Of a DNA stretch of 38,811 bases, positions 33,096 through 38,811 are shown piece after piece (position 1 is the stretch's first letter; each line of letters opens with the position of its first letter). Below the pieces are notes generated by a model that saw nothing but the letters and a program-made list of their open reading frames with translations, made no database searches and was not told the origin of the DNA. The position numbers and the translations under genes are program-made. The stretch comes from Comamonadaceae bacterium. GTDB lineage: Bacteria > Pseudomonadota > Gammaproteobacteria > Burkholderiales > Burkholderiaceae_C. The stretch is from positions 1 through 38,811 of the forward strand of contig QYPX01000133.1 in assembly GCA_007280205.1 (NCBI GenBank), read 5' to 3'.

Positions 33096-34718
33096 TCAAT
33101 GACCGGCGTGGGCGCCGCTCGCCGCCGCCGCTTTGCCAGCCGGGGCCGATTTGACACTGGTGATGACCCACTCACCCTGCGCGCGCTCGACAAAATCGAC
33201 GGCGATCCTGGCACCGGCCTTCAAGTCTTTCAGCAGCGAGGCGTTGGCGGCCTTGAACTCCATGGTCATGGCAGGCCATTTGAGACTCGCGACCGGACCG
33301 TGATTGAGCGTGATGGTGCCCTCTTTCAGGTCGATGCCATCAACGGTTCCTTCGGCCTGGTGACCTGCAAGCTTGGGCGCAGATGTGCTGGCCGCTGCCG
33401 CTGGCGTTGCAGCTGTTTTGCCGGAATCGCCAAAGCCACCCACGGCCGCCTTGAGATTGCTCTCGGCATCGATCAGGAAGTTGGCTGCAACCACGACCGG
33501 CTCGCCGTCCTTGATGCCATCAAGGACTTCAACATGGCTGTCACTTCGACTTCCGAGCTTGACTGGGCGCGCCTCGAAACGGCCTTCGCCCAGACTGATC
33601 AACACGATCTGCCGCGTGCCGCTGTCGATCACGGCGGACAGTGGCACTGTAACCACCTTGGCTTTGGCAGATACCGCCAGTTCGACCTGCGCAAACATGG
33701 CCGGTTTCAACAACAGTCCCGGATTGGCCAGCTCCACGCGGACCGGCACGGTCCGGGTCTCGGGTTTCAGCGTCGGATAAACGTAAGTGACGGTACCTGT
33801 GAACTCCTTGTCGGGGTAGGCATTGATCTTGACCTTGGCTTTGGCTCCGGTCTTGACCAGGCCGATGTCCTGCTCGAAGACGTCAGCCACGACCCAGACG
33901 GCGGACAAGTCTGCTACCTGGTAAAGCATTTCTCCGGGCATGAAGCGCATGCCTTGCACGGCTTTCTTTTCCATCACGATGCCGGACGCTGGTGAGCGAA
34001 AGGTCAGGGTACGTTGCGTCGCCCCGGTCTTGGCAAGCGACTTGATTTGTTCGTCCGAAATATCCCAGTTGCGCAGCCGCTGCAAGGTCGATTCCGCGAG
34101 TTGCTTCATGCCCGCCTGGGCTTGACCACCCGCCTCCTTGAGGGCGTCCACGCCTTGCACGGCGATGGCATATTCCCTCTGGGCCGACACCAACTCCGGG
34201 CTGTAGACCTCAAACAGGGGTTGGCCCTTGGCTACCGGCTGGCCGGTGACATTTACATGCAGTCGCTCAACGTAGCCTTCGAACTTCGACGCGATTGTAA
34301 AAAGACGGCGTTCATCGGGTTCGATGCGACCGCCAGCGCGCACTGTTTTGTCAAGGGCTCGCAACTGTGCTGACTCAAGGCGCACGCCGAGTTTTTGAAT
34401 CTTCTCGGTACTGATCTTGATCTGGTTGGTGGCCAGCGGCTCTTCGTCCGCACCCCCCGCAAAGACGGCGATGTAGTCCATGCCCATGGGATCTTTTTTG
34501 GGCGTGGGAGAGGTATCGGGCAGACCCATGGGGTTGCGGTAGTACAACAGCTTTTTCTCAGCTTTTGCTGCGTTGACGGTCGCACCAACAGCACCTGCTG
34601 TCGCAACTGCACCGCCTTGTGGCGCGGAAACGGCACCCATGTGGCCTAGCCAGTAGCCGCCGCCTGTAGCCAGTGCCACGGCGATGAGGCCCATGGCAAT
34701 TCCGGTCCCTTGTTTCAT
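33096..34718 (-). CDS. cusB: CusB periplasmic adaptor with C-terminal CusF domain
   Basis: A 540-residue membrane-fusion protein. After an N-terminal membrane anchor (8-24) comes a heavy-metal-binding segment LYYRNPMGLPDTSP (58-71) with DPMGMDYI (76-83). The adaptor core has PVAKGQPLFEVYSPELVSAQ, VMEKKAVQGMRFMPGEMLYQ and VEVLDGIKDGEPVVV. The last 89 residues (452-540) are a CusF-type OB-fold domain with His473, Trp481, Met484 and Met486 (NHGP...KWPAMTM), the known Cu(I)/Ag(I) ligand set. It ends in a histidine-bearing tail. CusB would bridge CusA and CusC and here also carries its own metallochaperone domain. The start overlaps the cusC stop by 4 nt. Confidence 0.94.
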   Translation of the reverse strand: MKQGTGIAMGLIAVALATGGGYWLGHMGAVSAPQGGAVATAGAVGATVNAAKAEKKLLYYRNPMGLPDTSPTPKKDPMGMDYIAVFAGGADEEPLATNQIKISTEKIQKLGVRLESAQLRALDKTVRAGGRIEPDERRLFTIASKFEGYVERLHVNVTGQPVAKGQPLFEVYSPELVSAQREYAIAVQGVDALKEAGGQAQAGMKQLAESTLQRLRNWDISDEQIKSLAKTGATQRTLTFRSPASGIVMEKKAVQGMRFMPGEMLYQVADLSAVWVVADVFEQDIGLVKTGAKAKVKINAYPDKEFTGTVTYVYPTLKPETRTVPVRVELANPGLLLKPAMFAQVELAVSAKAKVVTVPLSAVIDSGTRQIVLISLGEGRFEARPVKLGSRSDSHVEVLDGIKDGEPVVVAANFLIDAESNLKAAVGGFGDSGKTAATPAAAASTSAPKLAGHQAEGTVDGIDLKEGTITLNHGPVASLKWPAMTMEFKAANASLLKDLKAGARIAVDFVERAQGEWVITSVKSAPAGKAAAASGAHAGH

Positions 34719-35986
34719 AAATCTTCCCCAATGAGTTTTTCAATTTCGGCAAGACGCATCTGCGCTTCAAACTCGGCCTTGATCCGGGCTTGTCTGGCCT
34801 GGCGGATTTGCCGCTGGGCGTCGAGCAATGTGGCAAAGTCAACCTTGCCGGTCTCGTAGCTGGCCAGCGCCGAACTGAAAGTCAGTTCGGCCTGCGGCAA
34901 CAGGCTGGTGCTGGCCAGTACGCCGCTGCTTTGCGCTGCCTCAAGACCTGCCAGATTCTCGGCCAGGTCTGACAGCAGCTGGTTAGCTACGGCTTCCTTG
35001 CGCGACTGGGCAGCGGCCAGCATGGCTTCGGCTTCCCGCTCCTGCGCTCGCCGCGAGGACTGCTGCAACGGAATGTTGACCTCAACCATCAACGCCCATT
35101 CCTTGATCTCCGTTTTGTACTGTGTGGGGGAAATACTTAGCGTGAAATCAGGATAACGATTCTTGTAGGTCAGATCCCGGTTCTTCTCGGCGGCTCGGGT
35201 ACGTGCCGCCTCGGTAAAGAGTTGCGGATTGCGGCTGCGTGCCTGCTCTGCCAGCTTGTCAAACTGAAGTTGCGCCACTACGGGAACAGCGCGCAATATT
35301 TCCGGTGCTGCCAAGGGTGCGTTGGCGGACCGTGCCAACAGGGTATTGAGCCGCGCATTGGCCTGACGGATTTCGCTGGTCAGCGCCACCAGTTCATTCT
35401 TCATATTCGTCTGTTCGACCTGGGCCCGGATGACGTCCTGCTGGGCTGCCAGACCGCCGGCATAACGGGCCTGAGAAATCTTCTCCAGGCGTTGCATCAA
35501 GTCGAGAATTTCCTGCGTCAACTTTTCACTGCCACGCAGGTAATAGCGCTGGGCTTGAGCGGTCTTTATTTTGGCTTTCAGTTCGGTCCAACTGGCCTCG
35601 ACTTTGCCCTGGCTACCATCAGCTTCGGATTGCGCAATATCGCGTTTCAAGTCGCGCTTGCCGAACCAGGGCAAGTCTTGCATCAAGGTATAGCGCGTAC
35701 TGCCCACGTTACCCGGCAACAGCGTCGGGTTTTGTTCGCCCATCTTGGTGATGTCCATCAACTCGGTGCGGAACTTTGGATCCGGCAGGGCGCCGGCGGG
35801 CGTGACTCGCTCACTGGCAGCCTGCGCCTCGTAGCGCATGCTGGCATAGTCCGGATTGCGCTGCCTGGCCAGTTGCAGAAGGCCTTCGACACTGGCGCCT
35901 GGCACGGCTTCGCCGGACTGCGCGCCGACCGAGCTGGCGATCGTCAACAGCACGGCGACGACGCTGGCCTGTAATAGGTATTGCAT
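34715..35986 (-). CDS. cusC: TolC-family outer-membrane channel CusC
   Basis: A 423-residue outer-membrane factor. The signal peptide ends near SVGAQ (residue 23). The protein is mostly alpha-helical with two repeats, including ARQRNPDYASMRYEAQAASE, PDPKFRTELMDITKMGEQNP, LPWFGKRDLKRDIAQ, and the second-half SYETGKVDFATLLDAQRQIR, a common motif of metal efflux channels. It lacks a lipobox, unlike E. coli CusC. It follows dsbA with a 9-bp gap and has AAGG before ATG 35986. It should export copper or silver with CusA and CusB. Confidence 0.92.
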   Translation of the reverse strand: MQYLLQASVVAVLLTIASSVGAQSGEAVPGASVEGLLQLARQRNPDYASMRYEAQAASERVTPAGALPDPKFRTELMDITKMGEQNPTLLPGNVGSTRYTLMQDLPWFGKRDLKRDIAQSEADGSQGKVEASWTELKAKIKTAQAQRYYLRGSEKLTQEILDLMQRLEKISQARYAGGLAAQQDVIRAQVEQTNMKNELVALTSEIRQANARLNTLLARSANAPLAAPEILRAVPVVAQLQFDKLAEQARSRNPQLFTEAARTRAAEKNRDLTYKNRYPDFTLSISPTQYKTEIKEWALMVEVNIPLQQSSRRAQEREAEAMLAAAQSRKEAVANQLLSDLAENLAGLEAAQSSGVLASTSLLPQAELTFSSALASYETGKVDFATLLDAQRQIRQARQARIKAEFEAQMRLAEIEKLIGEDL

Positions 35987-35995
35987 AGCTTCGCC

Positions 35996-36652
35996 TTATT
36001 TGGCATTGGCGCTGAGCAAGGCGTCCTCAACCAGCTTCTTCAATTCATCAAAACCGAAGTTTGGCAGCGGTTTGCCATTGACAAAGAATTCTGGCGTCAT
36101 GGTGACGTTCATGGTCTTTGCGTCGGCCAGGTCCTGCTGTATCAGCTGCGCCACCTCCGGTGAATTCATGTCGCTCTTGAGACGTTCCATGTCCAGACCC
36201 AGACTGCTCAGCGGTGCCCAGATCAGGTCCACTTGCGCGGTATGGTTTTGAACCCAGATGTGCTGCGAGGCAAACAGGGCTTCGAGCGCTTGGCGGAACT
36301 GACCCTGCTTGCGCGCCGCCTCGATTACTTTGACCACTTGGTCTGATCCGGGGTGAAAGGGTGCGTAGCGAACCGAGAGGCGAATCTTGCCCGGATGCTC
36401 CGCCATCAATTGCTTGACCATTGGATAAAACTGGGCACAGGTTCCGCACGCTGGGTCGAAGAACTCGACGATGTGCACCGGCGCATCGGCGTTGCCAAAG
36501 TTGGGTGCATGAGCGCGCACCAGTGCCATCTGGTTCTGCTTGGCGATCTGTGCCGCTTGCTCAGCTTGTTGATTTTTATAGAAGAAAGCGCCGACAGCAA
36601 AGGCAATGATTAGCAGTGCTGCGGAAGCGATAAAAATATTTCTTTGTTTCAT
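35996..36652 (-). CDS. DsbA-like thioredoxin-fold oxidoreductase
   Basis: A 218-residue protein with an N-terminal membrane or signal segment (FIASAALLIIAFAVGAFFY, 7-25), a lead-in rich in Gln, and the thioredoxin fold with the redox motif FFDPACGTCAQFYP, Cys69 and Cys72 as CGTC. The cis-proline side is TMTPEFFVNG (184-193, Pro187). This is the BdbD/DsbA-like class, expected to introduce or shuffle disulfides in the envelope. The longer frame upstream of ATG 36652 lies across dsbB and is not coding. Start and dsbB stop overlap by 4 nt (ATGA), so it is coupled to its likely reoxidant. Confidence 0.9.
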   Translation of the reverse strand: MKQRNIFIASAALLIIAFAVGAFFYKNQQAEQAAQIAKQNQMALVRAHAPNFGNADAPVHIVEFFDPACGTCAQFYPMVKQLMAEHPGKIRLSVRYAPFHPGSDQVVKVIEAARKQGQFRQALEALFASQHIWVQNHTAQVDLIWAPLSSLGLDMERLKSDMNSPEVAQLIQQDLADAKTMNVTMTPEFFVNGKPLPNFGFDELKKLVEDALLSANAK

Positions 36653-37068
36653 TTTGATGTCTTGAAGTAGCTGGCGATCAGAAGTGCATTGATAGCCAAA
36701 AAAGAGATAGCGGAGAGCAAGGGAATCGTCACAAAGCCGAACCATTCGATTTGCACTGTCGAGCACGGAATACCTTGCCGGCAGGGGGTCATGCTCTCCG
36801 GTATGTAGCCCGCAGTAAGCAGCAGATGAAAAACCGCTGTCAGCAACCCTACTGCCGCCAACGGCAGGGCATAGCGCACGACCTTGGGGTCGAACGGAAA
36901 AAGCCCCAGCGCCAATACAAAGACCAGCGGGAACATGAAGATACGCTGGTACCAGCACAGCACACAAGGCGCAAAGCCCATGACTTCGCTCATGAACAGC
37001 GCACCCAGCGTGGCCAGGGCTGCAAGCAACCAGGCGGTAAAAACAAGCGACCAGAGGGAATTTTTCAC
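36649..37068 (-). CDS. DsbB/BdbC-like quinone-linked thiol oxidase
   Basis: A 139-residue membrane protein with four helices. The first cysteine pair is PCVLCWYQR (Cys35, Cys38), followed by IFMFPLVFVLALGL; the second pair is in the periplasmic loop MTPCRQGIPCSTVQIEW (Cys96, Cys102). It should pass electrons from the partner DsbA-like protein to quinone. The short loops fit the BdbC-type more than E. coli DsbB. It lies between cusF and dsbA in the copper operon, 24 bp after the cusF stop. Confidence 0.9.
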   Translation of the reverse strand: MKNSLWSLVFTAWLLAALATLGALFMSEVMGFAPCVLCWYQRIFMFPLVFVLALGLFPFDPKVVRYALPLAAVGLLTAVFHLLLTAGYIPESMTPCRQGIPCSTVQIEWFGFVTIPLLSAISFLAINALLIASYFKTSK

Positions 37069-37092
37069 TGAGATCCCCCTGATCTTTATGAT

Positions 37093-37443
37093 TTACTTGA
37101 CCAACTCAAATTGAGTCACAGTCGTGCCGCCTCTTGCAGGGTCGACAGCAAATCGCACTTTCTGCCCGACTTGCATTTTGTCCAGCCAGGCGGGATCCCT
37201 GACGCCGTAGACCATGGTCATTGCGGGCATGCCGTCTTTCTGTGCACTGTGGGCCAAAGCGACTTTTCCATTGGCCTTGTCAATCTTCTTCACGGTGCCT
37301 TCTTCCATGACCATGCTGGTTCCGGCTGGCACCTGCATTGCAGCGGGGCTTCCGTGGTTATGGCCCATCTGGGCGATGCCTTGCCCGGAAAAACCTGCAG
37401 CGGCCAGCGCGAGAATCAAGACGGAATGAGTACGGAGTGTCAT
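37093..37443 (-). CDS. cusF: CusF-like periplasmic copper-binding protein
   Basis: A 116-residue exported protein. The signal peptide ends near GQGIAQ; a GHNHG motif follows. The CusF-type OB fold is visible from about residue 46: VMEEGTVKKIDKANGKVALA, His65, and GMPAMTMVYGV with Met75 and Met77. The tryptophan that stacks on Cu(I) in E. coli CusF is replaced by Met72, unlike the fused domain in CusB of the same operon. It is the first gene of the cus operon, with AAAGG 9 nt before the ATG, and should deliver copper or silver to CusB. Confidence 0.9.
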   Translation of the reverse strand: MTLRTHSVLILALAAAGFSGQGIAQMGHNHGSPAAMQVPAGTSMVMEEGTVKKIDKANGKVALAHSAQKDGMPAMTMVYGVRDPAWLDKMQVGQKVRFAVDPARGGTTVTQFELVK

Positions 37444-37512
37444 GAATGAAACCTTTCGTGATTGGAATGGCAGTAGTTTGCACGCCTCAGCCCGACAGAA
37501 AGTTGACCCGGA

Positions 37513-37530
37513 GATTACATTTTTGTTATC
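37513..37530. promoter_or_regulatory. candidate response-regulator box upstream of cusF
   Basis: GATTACA-TTTT-TGTTATC is an imperfect inverted repeat (6 of 7 positions) with a 4-bp spacer. Its shape is like the boxes bound by CusR/CopR-type copper regulators. It lies 70 bp upstream of the cusF start and touches the stop of the HD-GYP gene. No two-component genes are in this window. Confidence 0.45.
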
Positions 37531-37531
37531 T

Positions 37532-38811
37532 TCAAGCTTGCCGATGATTATCCTTGCCCTCGAAAAAGTATTTCGTCACCTGATCGTGCAGTCGATTCCT
37601 GAGTCCGGTCTCCGTCAGATCGGCGATTTCGGCATGCAAGGCGGGACCAATCTTTTCAAAGACATCAAACAAACGCGGATCGAAATGACTACCCCGACTC
37701 CCGAGAAGGATGGTCATGGCCTCTTCCAGTGGAATAGCTTGCTTGTAAGGTCGATGCGAGGTCAACGCATCAAAGACATCGACTATGGCGAACAGCCGCG
37801 CCGCCAGTGGTATCGATTCGCCCTTGAGCCCCCGAAGGTAGCCGCTGCCGTCGAAGCGCTCATGATGGAATTCGATCACTGCGCGCGCGCCTTCCAGCCA
37901 AGCCGACTTGGCGACGATATCGACTCCCAGCTGCACATGGGTTTTCATGACTGAAAACTCTTCTGCAGTCAACTTTCCCGGCTTCAGCAGAATGTTGTCA
38001 CTGATTCCAATCTTGCCCGCGTCGTGCAGGAACGCTCCGGTGATCACAGTGCGGATATCCTTCGCTGGAAGTCCGAGCGCCTCCGCAAAACGGATGCTGT
38101 ACAGGCAGACACGGTAGTTGTGCAGGTCAGTGTCCGAATCCCGCTTGGCGATGGCGCTGCCCAGGACCTCCATCAATTCGATGTTGCTGCGCATCAGGTT
38201 GGCGGAGAGCTGTAGCACCCCTTTGTTCAAGCTGATGATCACCGGATAGAGCGCCAGGCTGGTGACCAATATGGCAATGAGCGTCACCGAGACGTTGCGA
38301 ACAAGTTCCATCAGCGCGTGTTGGCGCGTTGCAGCGTCGACCTGGTAGACGCCATAGAAGTTCCCAATCGTGCTTGCGCTCCGATCCAGAAGCGGAAGCT
38401 TCACTTGCACGATCAGTTCGCTGGCCAGCCAGGAGATTCGATGGCTGCCGTTGACAAACGTCTCTGGAACATACTCTGGCTCCATCAACCGGGTCAACCA
38501 TTCGGCCTGATCGGGTGCGTTGGCTGCGGCAATGACGTCTCCGGCCCGATTGATCACTCGGGCATGCACGAAACCTTGTCTGAGCAGCGGCGTCAAGGCC
38601 TGTTTCAGCGAATCAGCGTGCTGTTCGCCAAGCTCTGTGATATGCGCGCGCATCGACTCTGATGCAGATATTGCCAAACCCAGGGCCAACCCGTCGATCC
38701 GGCGCACTTCGAGGTAGGACATGGCCCCACCGACCGCCAGCGAAAGCAAAATCCATGCAACAAGCAAGCGTTTTGCGACCAGGCCATGCAGGCCCCGAAA
38801 AAGCGGCTTGC
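37532..38811 (-). CDS. HD-GYP domain protein with membrane sensor, 5' end cut
   Basis: The frame is open to the window end, where it reads KPLFRGLHGLVAKR before a first membrane helix, so the true start is outside; I count at least 426 codons. Two membrane segments (around LLVAWILLSLAVGGAMSYLEV and VSVTLIAILVTSLALYPVI) flank a periplasmic sensor region of about 130 residues. The HD-GYP domain follows with HNYRV, FLHDAGKIGISDN, KTHVQLGVDI, IEFHHERFDGSGY and FDALTSHRPYK. Metal ligands HD and HH are intact, so it is probably an active cyclic-di-GMP phosphodiesterase. It is read toward the cus operon but its stop overlaps the cus control region, so a link to copper is possible though not shown. 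Confidence 0.9.
   Translation of the reverse strand, partial: KPLFRGLHGLVAKRLLVAWILLSLAVGGAMSYLEVRRIDGLALGLAISASESMRAHITELGEQHADSLKQALTPLLRQGFVHARVINRAGDVIAAANAPDQAEWLTRLMEPEYVPETFVNGSHRISWLASELIVQVKLPLLDRSASTIGNFYGVYQVDAATRQHALMELVRNVSVTLIAILVTSLALYPVIISLNKGVLQLSANLMRSNIELMEVLGSAIAKRDSDTDLHNYRVCLYSIRFAEALGLPAKDIRTVITGAFLHDAGKIGISDNILLKPGKLTAEEFSVMKTHVQLGVDIVAKSAWLEGARAVIEFHHERFDGSGYLRGLKGESIPLAARLFAIVDVFDALTSHRPYKQAIPLEEAMTILLGSRGSHFDPRLFDVFEKIGPALHAEIADLTETGLRNRLHDQVTKYFFEGKDNHRQA

Noticed and set aside
31818-33995. A 725-codon open frame on the plus strand
   Set aside because: It is antisense to cusA and cusB and has the same biased composition; no domain is recognisable.
35996-36967. Longer start for the DsbA-like gene at 36967
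   Set aside because: The extension overlaps dsbB out of frame and hides the signal segment that begins at ATG 36652.
1-38811. tRNA, rRNA, CRISPR arrays, riboswitches, intact insertion sequences
   Set aside because: I looked for cloverleaf ends, regularly spaced repeats, known riboswitch cores and transposase motifs on both strands and saw none that I can support.

Overview
The window is about 38.8 kb of GC-rich DNA. Gene content, codon use and protein style (DUF2889, DUF3144 and DUF2189 proteins, PspC next to a short S26 signal peptidase, an NMT1-type transporter beside xanthine dehydrogenase) suggest a betaproteobacterium of the Burkholderiales, probably Comamonadaceae. That placement is inference; no rRNA or other marker gene is present. 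I see no tRNA, CRISPR array or intact insertion sequence.

Layout. 1-2744: a cut-off DUF2889 gene, a DUF364 protein, a nitroreductase and a DUF2189 membrane protein. 2914-17370: a carbohydrate locus. It holds a minus-strand operon of a UlaG-type lactonase and a complete sugar ABC importer, a plus-strand lipoprotein of the penicillin/AHL acylase family, a minus-strand cytosolic FG-GAP protein, a plus-strand FGGY kinase with a DeoR regulator, and a minus-strand pair of L-ribulose-5-phosphate 3- and 4-epimerases (ulaE, ulaF). A VapBC module and about 600 bp of palindrome-rich, gene-free DNA sit inside the locus. 17428-18048: a MarC-family membrane protein. 18067-24702: an NMT1-type ABC importer divergent from a two-subunit molybdenum hydroxylase (xdhA, xdhB), probably a purine uptake and oxidation module. 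24692-28443: small genes, a signal peptidase I pseudogene, PspC and a TonB-dependent receptor. 28539-29823: two more toxin-antitoxin modules and a probable antitoxin remnant. 29949-37443: a copper/silver efflux operon, cusF-dsbB-dsbA-cusC-cusB-cusA. 37532-38811: an HD-GYP protein cut by the window end.

The most interesting part is 2914-17370. It has three of the classical L-ascorbate (ula) enzymes (lactonase, 3-epimerase, 4-epimerase) but no PTS. Instead it has an ABC importer, an FGGY kinase and an unassigned cytosolic beta-propeller-like protein. No UlaD-type decarboxylase is visible. Similar 11-15 bp sequences (GATCAAWTYGA) lie in front of the ulaG, FG-GAP and kinase genes and are candidate DeoR operators, so the separated transcription units may form one regulon.

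Other notable structures: a palindromic repeat of about 92-94 bp in two copies plus a half copy, one of them nested inside a 13-bp inverted repeat; a 118-bp palindromic element with two internal hairpins downstream of the VapBC region; a signal peptidase I gene that has lost its catalytic segment; and a DsbB/DsbA pair built into a copper efflux operon.
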